Part shown: positions 9,996-20,108 of the stretch, piece by piece
How positions within the stretch are numbered: position 1 is the stretch's first letter
Layout of the letters: each line of letters starts with the position of its first letter
NCBI RefSeq assembly: GCF_000583875.1
Contig: NZ_CP006571.1
Span: 248,001-312,000, forward strand
Length of the DNA: 64,000 bases
DNA from: Chlamydia avium 10DC88
Lineage (GTDB): Bacteria; Chlamydiota; Chlamydiia; Chlamydiales; Chlamydiaceae
Reading direction: 5' to 3'
Notes under the pieces: generated by a model
The model's input: only the letters and a program-made list of their open reading frames with translations
Databases searched by the model: none
Told to the model about the DNA's origin: nothing
Program-made: the position numbers and the translations under genes

Positions 9996-10004
9996 TTTTA
10001 TATG

Positions 10005-10018
10005 CCCCCGTACGGGGG
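10005..10018. terminator. GC-rich palindrome between convergent gnd and lepA
   Basis: CCCCCGTACGGGGG, a perfect 14-base palindrome in the 56-base gap between two convergent stop codons. On the minus strand it is followed by an A/T-rich stretch including TATAAAA. T-tracts are weak, so termination is inferred from position and stem. Confidence 0.45.
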
Positions 10019-10051
10019 AACGTTTCCTTATTCAGTATCCTGAAAATACTA

Positions 10052-11860
10052 CTAATCAATCTTTAGTACTTCAATAAATGCTGTGTTGGGGATAGAAACT
10101 TTGCCAAATTCCTTCATTCGTTTCTTTCCCTTCTTTTGTTTTTCCCATAACTTACGCTTTCTTGTAATGTCACCGCCATAACATTTAGCAGTTACATTTT
10201 TAGACAACGCTCGGATAGTCTCTCTAGCAATTACTTTTTTATTAATAGCTGCTTGAATGGGAATTTTAAATAACTGTTGAGGAATCACATCTACAAGTTT
10301 TTCACAAATATTTCTTCCCCGAGCTTCAGCCTTATCTTTATGCACAAGACAAGAAAATGCATCCACAGGCTCTTCATTAATTAAAATTTCTAATTTAATT
10401 ATAGATCCTTTGCGGTAGTCTCCTAGACGGTAATCGAAAGATCCATAACCTTTGGTGACTGATTTTAATTTGTCATTAAAATCAGAAACAATCTCATTTA
10501 GAGGAAGATCATAGGAAAGAACCAAACGGTGTTGATCTAACATTTCTGTTTTTAAACATATCCCTCGCTTATCTAAGCATAAGGTCATGATACTACTTAA
10601 ATATTCTTGAGGAGTAATAATATTAACGTGAACCCAAGGCTCTTCAAGATGTTCAATAGTTGCAGGATCAGGATAAGCTGTAGGATTATCTATAAATAGA
10701 GTCTTCCCATTTTTTAAGACAACTTTATAAATCACACTAGGCGCAGTAGCAATGATATCTAAATCAAATTCTCGTGTAATCCTTTCGAATATAATTTCTA
10801 AATGCAATAGACCAAGAAACCCACAGCGAAAACCAAATCCTAAAGAGTGACTGCTCTCTTGTTCTATTGTTAGAGCAGAGTCGTTAAGTTGTAAGCGACT
10901 TAAAGCATCTTTTAAAGTATCAAATTCTGAAGAATCAATTGGATAGATCCCAGCAAACACCACGGGGTTAATTTCTTTGAATCCTTCAAGAGGTGCTTTA
11001 GCAGGATGTTTTACTGTAGTTACAGTGTCACCAATTTTGACATCTTTAACTTTTTTTAGATTGGCAATAAAATATCCTACTTGACCCGCTTTTAAAGAAC
11101 CTTCTATCAATGTTGCTTCAGGGAGAAAAGCTCCTACACCTAATACTTCAAAAGTAGAACCTTTAGTTGCCATAAAGGTAATGCGATCACCTTTTTTAAT
11201 TTCTCCACTCATTACACGTACGTAGACCATAATCCCTACATAGGAGTCGTAGTGGGAGTCAAAAATTAAAGCTTTTAATTGGGATTCTTCAGGAGGTTGA
11301 GGAGGGGGGATAAGCTCTATAATTGCTTCAAGAATTTCTGATATTCCTTGACCGGTTTTTGCAGAACAACAGATGGCATTAGTAGTATCTAACCCTATGT
11401 AATCCTCAATTTGTTTACATGTACCTTCGGGATCAGCCGCAGGAAGATCGATTTTATTCAAAATAGGAATAATTTCTAAATTACGCTCTAAAGCTAAATA
11501 AACATTGGCTAAGCTTTGAGCTTGTACCCCTTGAGCAGCATCAACAATGAGCAGAGCTCCTTCACAAGCAGCTAAAGAACGCGATACCTCATATGAGAAA
11601 TCTACGTGACCTGGAGTATCAATAAGATTAAGCTCATACATTTCTCCATTATACATATATGTCATTGTAACAGGATGAGCTTTGATAGTAATGCCACGTT
11701 CTCTTTCTAAGTCCATGGAGTCCAAAAGCTGGGCACGCATTTCTCTTTGTTCTACAGTGCTTGTTAGCTCAAGTAATCTGTCTGCGATTGTTGATTTTCC
11801 GTGATCAATATGAGCGATAATAGAAAAATTGCGGATATTTTCTAACTTATAGTTTTTCAA
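10052..11860 (-). CDS. lepA: Elongation factor 4 (LepA) translational GTPase
   Basis: About 602 residues from a TTG start at 11860 ([12 protein letters not shown]). G1 [10 protein letters not shown]3 DTPGHVDF and G4 NKID are intact, followed by EF-G-like domains and the LepA-specific C-terminus ([31 protein letters not shown]). The frame stays open upstream to 11977, but that extension has no family counterpart and runs into the npt1 terminator hairpin, so the TTG start is preferred. Ribosome back-translocase / ribosome rescue factor. Confidence 0.95.
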   Translation of the reverse strand: MKNYKLENIRNFSIIAHIDHGKSTIADRLLELTSTVEQREMRAQLLDSMDLERERGITIKAHPVTMTYMYNGEMYELNLIDTPGHVDFSYEVSRSLAACEGALLIVDAAQGVQAQSLANVYLALERNLEIIPILNKIDLPAADPEGTCKQIEDYIGLDTTNAICCSAKTGQGISEILEAIIELIPPPQPPEESQLKALIFDSHYDSYVGIMVYVRVMSGEIKKGDRITFMATKGSTFEVLGVGAFLPEATLIEGSLKAGQVGYFIANLKKVKDVKIGDTVTTVKHPAKAPLEGFKEINPVVFAGIYPIDSSEFDTLKDALSRLQLNDSALTIEQESSHSLGFGFRCGFLGLLHLEIIFERITREFDLDIIATAPSVIYKVVLKNGKTLFIDNPTAYPDPATIEHLEEPWVHVNIITPQEYLSSIMTLCLDKRGICLKTEMLDQHRLVLSYDLPLNEIVSDFNDKLKSVTKGYGSFDYRLGDYRKGSIIKLEILINEEPVDAFSCLVHKDKAEARGRNICEKLVDVIPQQLFKIPIQAAINKKVIARETIRALSKNVTAKCYGGDITRKRKLWEKQKKGKKRMKEFGKVSIPNTAFIEVLKID

Positions 11861-11971
11861 AGTATGACTTTCATTTTGAGGAATTACTCTGAAGAATATG
11901 TTAGACTGAGAATAGTTAGTTGTCAATCTACGAGCTATGCTTAGATGGGGTGTATTTTTTTGAATTTGTAT

Positions 11972-12016
11972 ATTCAAAAACCCCTAGTTGTAGTCTACAA
12001 CTAGGGGCTTTTGAAT
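11972..12016 (-). terminator. Strong bidirectional-looking terminator after npt1
   Basis: Arms CCCCTAGTTGTAG (11981-11993) and CTACAACTAGGGG (11995-12007), extended by ATTCAAAA/TTTTGAAT on both sides. On the minus strand the stem is followed by TTTTT. It sits 28 bases past the npt1 stop and before the lepA start. Confidence 0.85.
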
Positions 12017-12043
12017 CTATAAAGGCATCTTACTTAAAAAGTT

Positions 12044-13648
12044 TTAAGAAGACGCGTTTTCAGCAACAGGAGTTCCTTGAATTGAAGACTCTGTAGATTC
12101 TTCTGCAGTCTTAATAGCACTTGCAGAAGCTTCTCCAGCAGCTTCTTGTTCTTTTAGCGCTGATTGAATTAGGAAGAGCTTATTAAGCTTTGTAGCTGAA
12201 ATTAACCATATGGAAATAATTACAAACAAAGCTATTGCTAAGTAAGGAGTCATAGCTCCAATGCTTCCACAAATAACTAAAAGCCCTTGTTGGATCAAAG
12301 ATCCTCCAGATTTTCCAAAACGAGCAGCAACTACATCAATAGCTGCTTTCCCCTTAACTTTTTGTTCTTGGTCTAAGGGGATGTATGCCATTTCTTTAGT
12401 TGCATCAAATAATGCATACTTAGTGGATTTGGATAGAATGTTTTGGATTGCTCCTACGATAACAGCAAGCATCAATGGTGTTGTGCCTAATGCAGTCACA
12501 ATTCCAAAAGCCTGATCTCTGAAAATAACTAAGGCAAAGAAAAGAATACCTGTAGCTAATACCATAACAGGAGTGACAAGAGCACCTGTTAGCCAACCAA
12601 ACTTACGGATGACATTACCACCGATAAACAACATCACAAATACAGAGACTACTCCAGTCCAGAAAGAGAAGTTCCCCATGAATTGGCTGTATTCGTTAGC
12701 GTTGGGATATTGCATTTTTAATTGGCTTTTCCAGGTAACTTCTACTAAGTTAATGCAGATGCCGTAGCAGATAACTAAAAGAGCCAAGTATAGCATATAA
12801 GGAGATCTAGCAAGATAGGCAAAACTTTCTTTAATGCTCATCTTGGGTTTAGATTTTTTAGATTTGTTGGCTTCAGGAGTGTAGAATCTAGCATCAGTAA
12901 GAACATATTTGTTTATCCACCAATAGCATAGAACAATTACAGCACCTGAAAGTAGGACCATACCCATTAAAAGATAGAGGGAAAGGCCCCAAGGGTCTGT
13001 ATTTGCTGCTGCACTTGCTCGAAGCTTAGAAGCCCAGATAATCGAACGGCCTGAGGCTAGAAGAGCAATATTTGCTCCAACTCCGAATAAAGCATAGAAA
13101 CGCTTTGCTTCGCTAATTTTAGTGATCTCATTGGCAAATCCCCAGAACATTAAGGAAAGCATAACACTTCCCCAAAGCTCAGAAAGGACATAGAATGCTG
13201 CAAAAGTCCAGTTTCTTAGCATAGCAACACAACCTGTCAGACCCTGAGGTAAAATAGATTGTAGCTTATCAGCAAAGCTTGTTGGATGAAGAATATCGCG
13301 GAAAGGATAAATTAATGTGGGGAATAAGATAAAAAACAGTAGAAATGGAGTAATAACCGTGTAAAAGAGGGCCTGTTTACTTAAAATATTGCTTAGTTTT
13401 GCATAAATGAGCATAAAAACAACAGCGCACGGAACGACAAGCCAAAGTTTGATGAAAGGTATAGCCTCTGCACCAGATCCGGGAGCCGTTACGATAAGAG
13501 TATCCTTTGTATCGCGCAATATAGTGTAATTAAATGCAATACAGAAGAACATTAGGAACATAGGCAATACTTTCTTCAGCTCGTGTGCATGTATCGGCCA
13601 GAGAAAAGATCGCCATTTTCCAAAAGGTTTTTCCGCTGTTTGTGTCAT
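12044..13648 (-). CDS. npt1: ATP/ADP translocase (nucleotide transporter Npt1)
   Basis: 534 residues, about 12 membrane helices. Belongs to the plastid/bacterial ATP:ADP antiporter (AAA) family: N-terminal WPIHAHELKKVLPMFLMFFCIAFNYTILRDTKDTL is the family opening (quoted here only as residues 18-52, key part NYTILRDTKDTL). It exchanges host ATP for bacterial ADP across the inner membrane, the energy-parasite system of chlamydiae and rickettsiae. The Ala/Ser/Glu-rich C-terminal 40 residues are cytoplasmic tail. Own terminator at 11972-12016. Confidence 0.95.
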   Translation of the reverse strand: MTQTAEKPFGKWRSFLWPIHAHELKKVLPMFLMFFCIAFNYTILRDTKDTLIVTAPGSGAEAIPFIKLWLVVPCAVVFMLIYAKLSNILSKQALFYTVITPFLLFFILFPTLIYPFRDILHPTSFADKLQSILPQGLTGCVAMLRNWTFAAFYVLSELWGSVMLSLMFWGFANEITKISEAKRFYALFGVGANIALLASGRSIIWASKLRASAAANTDPWGLSLYLLMGMVLLSGAVIVLCYWWINKYVLTDARFYTPEANKSKKSKPKMSIKESFAYLARSPYMLYLALLVICYGICINLVEVTWKSQLKMQYPNANEYSQFMGNFSFWTGVVSVFVMLFIGGNVIRKFGWLTGALVTPVMVLATGILFFALVIFRDQAFGIVTALGTTPLMLAVIVGAIQNILSKSTKYALFDATKEMAYIPLDQEQKVKGKAAIDVVAARFGKSGGSLIQQGLLVICGSIGAMTPYLAIALFVIISIWLISATKLNKLFLIQSALKEQEAAGEASASAIKTAEESTESSIQGTPVAENASS

Positions 13649-13832
13649 ATTTACCCTCTGAAATAGCTTGATTTATTTAAGTTTATTTACAAATTATTAA
13701 CATTTTTTTCTTTTAAAAACAAAAAATTATGATTTTTGGCTTTATAGAGTATCAATTTTTTCTCTAATTGACAAGGAAAAAGGGGCTTAACAAAAACCCT
13801 ATAGATAGAAAAAAAACTACTAGAAGCCAAAA

Positions 13833-13854
13833 ATGGGCCTATTATGGGCCTATT
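13833..13854. repeat. Perfect 2 x 11-bp tandem repeat upstream of npt1
   Basis: ATGGGCCTATT occurs twice head to tail (13833-13843, 13844-13854) in the intergenic space between the CT066 homologue and npt1. Each unit contains the self-complementary GGCC, so a small hairpin is also possible. Confidence 0.8.
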
Positions 13855-13868
13855 ATTAATTCTTTTAA

Positions 13869-14381
13869 TTAAACAAAAGGCTGAGGTGAGTCCAAACTTG
13901 AAGAATTTGCCTTTACAGCCTCTACGTAGGCATTCCATAATTCAAAGCTAACTACCCCATTGCGAATAGAACGAATTAACTCTCGTTTTAAGGAAGGTAG
14001 AGGCTTTTTAGGGCTGAATCTTGCCAAAAGATCTTTATCACCTACCCGTCTCGCTAATTCTAATACACGTTCAATGTCAGTTTTTGTAAAGTTGATAAAG
14101 TCCCGACGTTTTTTTGATCCTCTAGGAGCTCTTGGTTTTGGATTGATCATTCTTGGTGAATCAGATTCTAGGATAAATGTTTTCAACATTTTTAAGAATT
14201 GTTCTGGAGACGCTGTTTTCATTTTTTTCAGTGTAAAGTGATGCATGTAGCCGCCACTTGGCCCAGGGAGATAGCGGCATAGGTCGTTTTCTTTACTTCC
14301 GCAAACCTTTTTAATGGCTTTTGAGATTAGTTTTTCCATTTCTTCGTTCGTGTTCGACTGCGCTACGACCATGAGACCCAC
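13869..14381 (-). CDS. CT066-family hypothetical protein
   Basis: 170 residues, basic (many Lys/Arg in the middle: PKPRAPRGSKKRRDF), no signal peptide or membrane segment. Conserved position between npt1 and ytgA identifies it as the CT066 homologue. The basic core followed by helices (IERVLELARRVGDKDLLARF) could suit nucleic-acid or protein binding, but I recognise no domain. The start could be ATG 14381 or ATG 14372. Confidence 0.75.
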   Translation of the reverse strand: MGLMVVAQSNTNEEMEKLISKAIKKVCGSKENDLCRYLPGPSGGYMHHFTLKKMKTASPEQFLKMLKTFILESDSPRMINPKPRAPRGSKKRRDFINFTKTDIERVLELARRVGDKDLLARFSPKKPLPSLKRELIRSIRNGVVSFELWNAYVEAVKANSSSLDSPQPFV

Positions 14382-14849
14382 CTCTATAACTTGCTAAATC
14401 TTTATTAAACTTAATCTATGCTTACTTTGTTAGAAGTAAAAATTTGGCTTACTTTCAAATTAATGTTTAGAACAATAAAATTAAAGTTCTGTTTATTTTA
14501 GGAAGATAATTTATGTTGAGTCCAGCTTTTTTTCGCAATAATATTTTCCGGAAAAGTATCACTTATGTTTCATAAATAAATTTAAAAGAAGCAATCGATA
14601 AGAAATCGAGGAGTTTTTACCGTAACATTCATTTTCTTCTAATTAAAAGGATTACCTCAATCATAACTTGGATTGCTCCTTATAAAATAAATCTGCTTTT
14701 TAAGAGAAAGAAGAAAATGTTCTTTTCTTTGTTTTTTCTGATAGAAATTCTAAATTAACGAGACTTTTATGCTCTTTTTATATAATCTTGAGTATTTCAT
14801 TGCTGAGGGTTTAGTTGTAGCTTCTAGCTAATTTCCCCAATGGAGGTTT
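14382..14849. other. 468-bp divergent intergenic region before the ytg operon
   Basis: AT-rich region separating the divergent CT066 homologue and ytgA. No reading frame of note. It must carry promoters for both directions and, by analogy with C. trachomatis, the operator for the YtgR repressor. I see a consensus -10 box at 14781 and a short inverted repeat CAATC...GATTG at about 14658-14675, but cannot define the operator. Confidence 0.5.
14781..14786 (+). promoter_or_regulatory. Candidate -10 box of the ytgABCD promoter
   Basis: Perfect TATAAT 64 bases before the ytgA start. No good -35 box lies at the ideal distance (TTAACG at 14755-14760 is 20 bases away), in keeping with weak -35 boxes in chlamydial promoters. 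The ribosome site GGAGG lies at about 14840-14845. Confidence 0.4.
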
Positions 14850-15812
14850 ATGGCTTCATACCTATTTAAAAAAGTACAAAAAGCACTATGTTTAGTATTC
14901 ATTTTTGTAATTACTGGATGTTCTCCCTCTCAAGTAGAAAATAGTCAGGGAGTTTATGTTCTGTCTACTAATCGTATGCTGCATGATTGTGTCTCTAAGA
15001 TCGTTGGTAATAAAGTTGGTGCCCTAGTTCTTATTGATGGTTCAATTGATCCTCATACCTATGAAATGGTCAAAGGAGATGAAGATAAATTAGCTGTTAG
15101 CCGTTTGATTTTTTGTAATGGATTAGGTTTAGAAGGTACAGCAAGTTTACGTAAACATTTAGAAGGAAATCCCAAGGTTATAAACATAGGTTCTTTATTG
15201 CTAGAAAAGCATGCTTTCGTCCCATTAGAAGAAGATGGTGTTTATGACCCACATATTTGGTTAGATATTAGTATTTGGCGAGAGGGAGTTAAGGAGATAA
15301 CTGAGGCGTTGATTCGGGAATTTCCTGAATGGAAAGAAGAGTTTACCGCCAATGCTTCAATTCTTTTAGACGAGATGCAAGCATTAGATGATTGGGCTGA
15401 ACGATGCCTGTTGACTATTCCTGAAGAGTCTCGTTATTTAGTGTCAGGTCACAATGCTTTTAGTTATTTTACCCGTCGTTATCTAGCTAGTGATCAAGAG
15501 GTGAAAAATCATACTTGGGTTAAACGATGTATTTCACCAGAAGGAATATCTCCAGAAGCACAAATTAGTATTCGAGATATAATGTTAGTTGCGGAATACA
15601 TTCAGGAACATAATGTACAGGTAGTTTTCCCCGAGGACACTTTAAATCAGGATGCATTAAAAAAAATCACTGCTTGTTTAAAGAAAGGGCACGAGATTCG
15701 TTTATCTAAAAATCCCTTATATAGTGACAATGTACAACAAGATTATTTTCATACATTTAAACATAATGTACGTACTATTGTCGAAGAATTAGGAGGAACT
15801 ATTTTTGAATAA
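14850..15812 (+). CDS. ytgA: Metal/iron ABC transporter substrate-binding lipoprotein YtgA (TroA family)
   Basis: 320 residues. N-terminal signal ending in a lipobox (VITGCS, Cys at about 25). Cluster A-I solute-binding fold with metal-ligand histidines in SIDPHTYEM, YDPHIWLD and SGHNAFSYF and an acidic ligand near VVFPEDTLNQ. Binds iron or manganese outside the inner membrane and delivers it to YtgBCD. First gene of the operon; its stop overlaps the ytgB start. Confidence 0.95.
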   Translation: MASYLFKKVQKALCLVFIFVITGCSPSQVENSQGVYVLSTNRMLHDCVSKIVGNKVGALVLIDGSIDPHTYEMVKGDEDKLAVSRLIFCNGLGLEGTASLRKHLEGNPKVINIGSLLLEKHAFVPLEEDGVYDPHIWLDISIWREGVKEITEALIREFPEWKEEFTANASILLDEMQALDDWAERCLLTIPEESRYLVSGHNAFSYFTRRYLASDQEVKNHTWVKRCISPEGISPEAQISIRDIMLVAEYIQEHNVQVVFPEDTLNQDALKKITACLKKGHEIRLSKNPLYSDNVQQDYFHTFKHNVRTIVEELGGTIFE

Positions 15813-16584
15813 ACATGATGATATAGCGTGGTCTGTCCATAATTTATGTGTAAATTATGATTATGCCGATGCTTTATGCCACGTTTCTTTTTCTTTAAAA
15901 AAAGGTGCTTTAGCCGCAGTTCTGGGACCTAATGGAGCTGGTAAAAGCACTTTGTTGAAAACTTCTTTGGGGTTAATACGACCTTCTTCGGGATCCACAT
16001 TATTTTTTGGGAAGAAATTTAAAAAAGTTCACCAACGTGTTGCTTATATGCCACAACGAGCAAGTGTGGATTGGGATTTTCCTATGACTGTTTTAGATCT
16101 TGTTCTTATGGGTTGCTATAGTTACAAAGGAATGTGGGGAAGAATCACAGAGGATGATCGTCAGGAAGCTTATAAGATTTTAGAACGTGTTGGTTTATCT
16201 AATTTGCATGATAGACAGATAGGGAAGCTTTCGGGAGGACAACAGCAAAGAGCGTTTTTAGCTCGCTCTCTTATGCAAAAAGCAGATCTGTATTTAATGG
16301 ATGAATTATTTTCAGCTATTGATATGGCCTCTTATCATACTGTAGTGGATGTATTACAAGAGTTAAAATCTTTAGGAAAGACCATAGTAGTTGTTCATCA
16401 TAATCTTAGTCACGTACGTCAGCTTTTCGATCATATTATTTTATTAAACAAACATTTAATTTGTTGTGGCTCTGTGGAAGAGTGTCTAACTAATAAAAAT
16501 ATTTCTCAGGCATATGGTTGTGAACTTGATCTACTCGATTGTTCTCTAAAGCTTTCTAGAGAAAAACAGCAGGGGACTTGTTGA
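15805..16584 (+). CDS. ytgB: Metal ABC transporter ATP-binding protein YtgB
   Basis: 259 residues, TTG start behind AGGAGG, overlapping ytgA by 8 bases. Walker A GPNGAGKST, Q-loop MPQRASVDWDFP, signature LSGGQQQR, Walker B ADLYLMDELF (Glu retained), switch His in VVVHHNLSH. The DWDFP block after the Q-loop is typical of zinc/manganese/iron-type importers. Powers uptake via YtgC and YtgD. Confidence 0.95.
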   Translation: MNKHDDIAWSVHNLCVNYDYADALCHVSFSLKKGALAAVLGPNGAGKSTLLKTSLGLIRPSSGSTLFFGKKFKKVHQRVAYMPQRASVDWDFPMTVLDLVLMGCYSYKGMWGRITEDDRQEAYKILERVGLSNLHDRQIGKLSGGQQQRAFLARSLMQKADLYLMDELFSAIDMASYHTVVDVLQELKSLGKTIVVVHHNLSHVRQLFDHIILLNKHLICCGSVEECLTNKNISQAYGCELDLLDCSLKLSREKQQGTC

Positions 16585-16587
16585 TCA

Positions 16588-17934
16588 ATGTTCGACTGTG
16601 TTTTTTTTAATTCAGTATTTTTATCTAGTTTTTTAGCTGTTACAATTATTTGCATGACCATCGCTCTCTGGGGGACTGTATTATTGGTTGGCAAACAACC
16701 ATTATTAAGTGAGAGTTTATCTCATGCCTCTTATCCAGGGTTGCTTTTTGGTGCTTTATTAAGTACTAAAAAGAGTTTTCTTTCAGATTCTATTATTTTA
16801 ATTATTATTTTTGGTTGCCTAGCAGCTATTCTGGGCTACGGGATGATCATATTTTTAGAAAAACAACTCAGAATGCATAAAGATGCTGCTCTATGCTTCA
16901 TTCTTGTAGGTTTTTTTAGTTTAGGAGTTATTCTATCTAGCTATACGAAAGATTGTTGCCCGCAGCTTTATAATCGTATTCATGCTTATTTATATGGGCA
17001 AGCAGCCACTCTAGGTTACACAGAAGCAAAGTTAGCTACTTATGTTTTTCTGGTTTCTTTACTCTCCATATGGTGGTGGTATCGTCAAATTGTCGTTGTT
17101 TTATTTGATAAGGATTATGCTGTCACTTGTGGACTGGGCACTATGATTTCTGAGGCAATCATTTTAGTATTTATTTCTCTTGTGATTGTCAGTGGTGTAC
17201 GTTCAGTTGGTATTGTATTGATATCTTCTATGTTTGTAGCTCCTCCCTTGGTTTCGCGCCAATTATCTGATCGTCTTTCTCATATCTTTGTACTTTCTTG
17301 TTTATTCGGGGGTATATGCGGAGCTTTAGGGAGCTATATTTCTGTAGCTATTAGCTTCAGTATTCCTGGTCGTTCTGGTTTAATTACCCTACCCACAGGA
17401 CCCCTGATTGTTATTATCTCAGGGATACTGGTTTTTCTTAGTCTATTATTTTCTCCAAAATCTGGTTGGGTAATCCGTTTTATTCGTAGACAGAGATTTA
17501 TTTTTTCCAAACATCAAGAACATTTATTAAAAGTGTTTTGGTATTTAAGAGAGGATCATCTTTTTGAGGTTGGGATCAGGGATTTTGTTTATTCTTATAA
17601 GTATCAAGAGTATTTTGGTCCTAAGCCTTTCCCTTGGTTTAGAGTCTGGTTGCTTAAGCGTCAAGGCTTTCTACAACGTGAAGGATATTATTGGAGCTTA
17701 ACTGATAAGGGGAAGGCTGAAGCAGAAAGATTAGTTCGTTCTCATAGGCTTTGGGAGAGTTATCTTGTACATTCTTTAGATTTTAAAGAGGCGAAAGTTC
17801 ACGAGTTTGCAGAAGAAATAGAGCATGTTTTAACAGAAGATTTAGATTCTACAATTACAGCTATGTTGGATAATCCTCATTATGATCCACATGATCGTGT
17901 AATCCCCAAAAAACAACAGAAGGAGGAATTATGA
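16588..17934 (+). CDS. ytgC: Metal ABC permease fused to a DtxR-like iron repressor (YtgCR)
   Basis: 448 residues. Residues about 1-285 are an ABC-3 family permease with about 8 membrane helices ([19 protein letters not shown]). Residues about 290-448 are soluble and resemble a DtxR-type winged-helix and dimerisation domain ([52 protein letters not shown]). In C. trachomatis the C-terminal part is cleaved off and acts as the iron-dependent repressor YtgR; that is established for the homologue. Here one frame clearly encodes both. Overlaps ytgD by 4 bases. Confidence 0.93.
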   Translation: MFDCVFFNSVFLSSFLAVTIICMTIALWGTVLLVGKQPLLSESLSHASYPGLLFGALLSTKKSFLSDSIILIIIFGCLAAILGYGMIIFLEKQLRMHKDAALCFILVGFFSLGVILSSYTKDCCPQLYNRIHAYLYGQAATLGYTEAKLATYVFLVSLLSIWWWYRQIVVVLFDKDYAVTCGLGTMISEAIILVFISLVIVSGVRSVGIVLISSMFVAPPLVSRQLSDRLSHIFVLSCLFGGICGALGSYISVAISFSIPGRSGLITLPTGPLIVIISGILVFLSLLFSPKSGWVIRFIRRQRFIFSKHQEHLLKVFWYLREDHLFEVGIRDFVYSYKYQEYFGPKPFPWFRVWLLKRQGFLQREGYYWSLTDKGKAEAERLVRSHRLWESYLVHSLDFKEAKVHEFAEEIEHVLTEDLDSTITAMLDNPHYDPHDRVIPKKQQKEEL

Positions 17935-18908
17935 TAAGTGCATTCTCTCCATATCATGGAGCCTCTTTTATGCAATTTTTTATCATTTTCTTCTCTAGGA
18001 TATTTTCAGGAAAGGCTTTCCGTGGTCATTTGTTTATTGATGATATTCAGGTTTTAATTTTTTTAGCGATTGCTGTTTCTGGGGCTGTTGTAGGAAGTTT
18101 TTTAGTTCTAAAGAAAATGGCTATGTATGCCAATGCTGTTTCTCATACAGTTCTTTTAGGCTTAGTGAGCATTTGTTTATTTACTCATCAATTGAATCAT
18201 TTATCTTTGGGATCATTAACTCTTGCTTCTGTTTTTACAGCTTTACTTACCGGTTTTTTAATTTACTTTATTAGAAATATTTTCCACGTTTCAGAAGAAG
18301 CAAGTACTGCTTTAGTTTTTTCTTTATTATTTGCAATAAGCCTACTCTCTTTAGTGTTTTTAACACGTAATGCTCACATAGGTACTGAGCTTGTCTTGGG
18401 GAATGCTGATTCATTGACTTCTAAAGATATTTTCCCCGTCTATATGGTTCTTTTAGTCAACTTAGTTATTATTTTCTTAAGTTTCCGTAGTTTTGTCTGT
18501 ATCTCTTTTGATTCAGTATTCTCCTATTCTTTAGGGATTCCTGTTAAGGCTATTGATTATCTTATTATTTTACAGCTGTCAGCGAGTTTAGTAGGAGCAT
18601 TTAAAGCTGTAGGCGTCCTCATGGCATTAGCTTTTTTATTAATACCAGGTTTAATTGCTAAAATTTTTGTATCTTCCGTACGTAGTATGTTAATTTGGTC
18701 TCTCTTGTTTGGGGGATGTACTGCTTTATTAGCTCCTGCGTGTTCTCGAGCAATCCTTACGTCTTATGGTGTTGGTTTATCGACTTCAGGACTAGCTGTT
18801 ATCTTATTGATTGTGATGTATACACTCGTTGCATTGTTCCATCATGGGAAGAAAATCTTTTTTCAGAAATTCTTAATACGCAACTCGAACAGAATTGACA
18901 ACTCTTAA
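17931..18908 (+). CDS. ytgD: Metal ABC transporter permease YtgD
   Basis: 325 residues, ABC-3 family permease, about 8-9 helices, including the family region [18 protein letters not shown] and a C-terminal block [19 protein letters not shown]. Second channel subunit for YtgAB. It lacks the regulatory extension of YtgC. ATG start overlaps the ytgC stop and is preceded by AGAAGGAGG. Confidence 0.94.
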   Translation: MISAFSPYHGASFMQFFIIFFSRIFSGKAFRGHLFIDDIQVLIFLAIAVSGAVVGSFLVLKKMAMYANAVSHTVLLGLVSICLFTHQLNHLSLGSLTLASVFTALLTGFLIYFIRNIFHVSEEASTALVFSLLFAISLLSLVFLTRNAHIGTELVLGNADSLTSKDIFPVYMVLLVNLVIIFLSFRSFVCISFDSVFSYSLGIPVKAIDYLIILQLSASLVGAFKAVGVLMALAFLLIPGLIAKIFVSSVRSMLIWSLLFGGCTALLAPACSRAILTSYGVGLSTSGLAVILLIVMYTLVALFHHGKKIFFQKFLIRNSNRIDNS

Positions 18909-18956
18909 ATCTAAGGGTATGATTCTTGCTTTGTGTTATTAAGGTTAGTTAGATAT

Positions 18957-20096
18957 TTGAAACACTTAGCAATCTTTGGGTCTACAGGAAGTATTGGAAG
19001 GCAAACTTTATCAATTGTTCGTTCTTTTCCAGATGCATTTAAAGTGGTAGCACTTGCTGCTTATGGCAATAATAAGGACATCTTTTTTGATCAGATTCGA
19101 GAATTTTCTCCTTCTATAATTTCTGTATATGACCAGCAACTATATTATGAAATTCTTCAAGAATTCCCTAGAGCCCAAGTATTTCTTGGTGAAGAGGGCC
19201 TAATAGCTGCAGCAACTGCTCAGGAATTAGATACTGTGGTTGCAGCATCTTCGGGAATTGCTGCCTTGTCTGCAATTATAGAGGCTATTAAAGCAGGGAA
19301 AGTTTTAGCTTTAGCGAATAAAGAGGTTCTAGTTTCTGCCGGAGAAATAATTACAGGAATTATTCGACAATATCAAACAAAAGTTCTACCAATAGATAGT
19401 GAGCACAACGCCCTATACCAATGTTTAGAGGGTCGAGACCCTAGTGAAGTTAGAAAATTAATTTTAACTGCATCAGGAGGACCATTATTTCGTAAATCTA
19501 AAAAAGAATTGGCTCATGTAACTCTTCAAGATGTTTTAAATCATCCCATATGGAACATGGGAGAAAAAATTACAGTAGATTCTTCAACTTTGATTAATAA
19601 AGGATTAGAAATCATTGAGGCTTATTGGCTATTTGGATTAGAAAATACAGAGATAGATGCTATAATTCATCCTCAAAGTTTAATTCATGGTATGGTAGAA
19701 TTCACCGATGGTACGGTACTTTCTGTAATGAATCCTCCAAGTATGCTTTTCCCCATACAACATGTATTAACAGCACCAAAACGCTATTCTTCTCCTTGCC
19801 CGGGTATGGATTTTTCTAAGAGTCACGCATTAGAATTTTTCCCAATAGATGAGGAAAAATTTCCTAGTATTCGTTTAGCCCGTCAAGTTTTAAGTGATAG
19901 AGGGTCCTCTGGAGCCTTTTTTAATGCTGCTAATGAGGTGTTGGTTTATAGATTTTTAAGAGGAGAAATTGCTTGGTGCGATATTCTGAATAAATTATCC
20001 AAGCTTATGGAAAACTATAAAGCTTTTGCGTGCTCTTCATTAGAAGATATCTTAGAAATTGATAAGGAAGCTAGAGTTTTTGCTCAGGAGATATAA
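18957..20096 (+). CDS. dxr: 1-deoxy-D-xylulose 5-phosphate reductoisomerase
   Basis: 379 residues from a TTG start at 18957 (MKHLAIFGSTGSIG), the usual family length; the open frame extends to 18933 without homology. NADPH site GSTGSIGRQTL, substrate loop IDSEHNALYQCLEG, catalytic/flexible loop LTASGGPL, HPIWNMGEKITVDSSTLINKGLE metal-site region. Second step of the non-mevalonate isoprenoid pathway. Followed closely by rseP, a common bacterial pairing. Confidence 0.95.
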   Translation: MKHLAIFGSTGSIGRQTLSIVRSFPDAFKVVALAAYGNNKDIFFDQIREFSPSIISVYDQQLYYEILQEFPRAQVFLGEEGLIAAATAQELDTVVAASSGIAALSAIIEAIKAGKVLALANKEVLVSAGEIITGIIRQYQTKVLPIDSEHNALYQCLEGRDPSEVRKLILTASGGPLFRKSKKELAHVTLQDVLNHPIWNMGEKITVDSSTLINKGLEIIEAYWLFGLENTEIDAIIHPQSLIHGMVEFTDGTVLSVMNPPSMLFPIQHVLTAPKRYSSPCPGMDFSKSHALEFFPIDEEKFPSIRLARQVLSDRGSSGAFFNAANEVLVYRFLRGEIAWCDILNKLSKLMENYKAFACSSLEDILEIDKEARVFAQEI

Positions 20097-20108
20097 CCTG
20101 GTAGACAT

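Noticed and set aside
13687..13938. 83-codon minus-strand frame partly over the CT066 homologue
   Set aside because: Overlaps the better-supported frame, has no domain and is built from A/T-rich intergenic sequence.
13960..14241. 93-codon plus-strand frame opposite the CT066 homologue
   Set aside because: Antisense of a basic conserved protein; no independent support.
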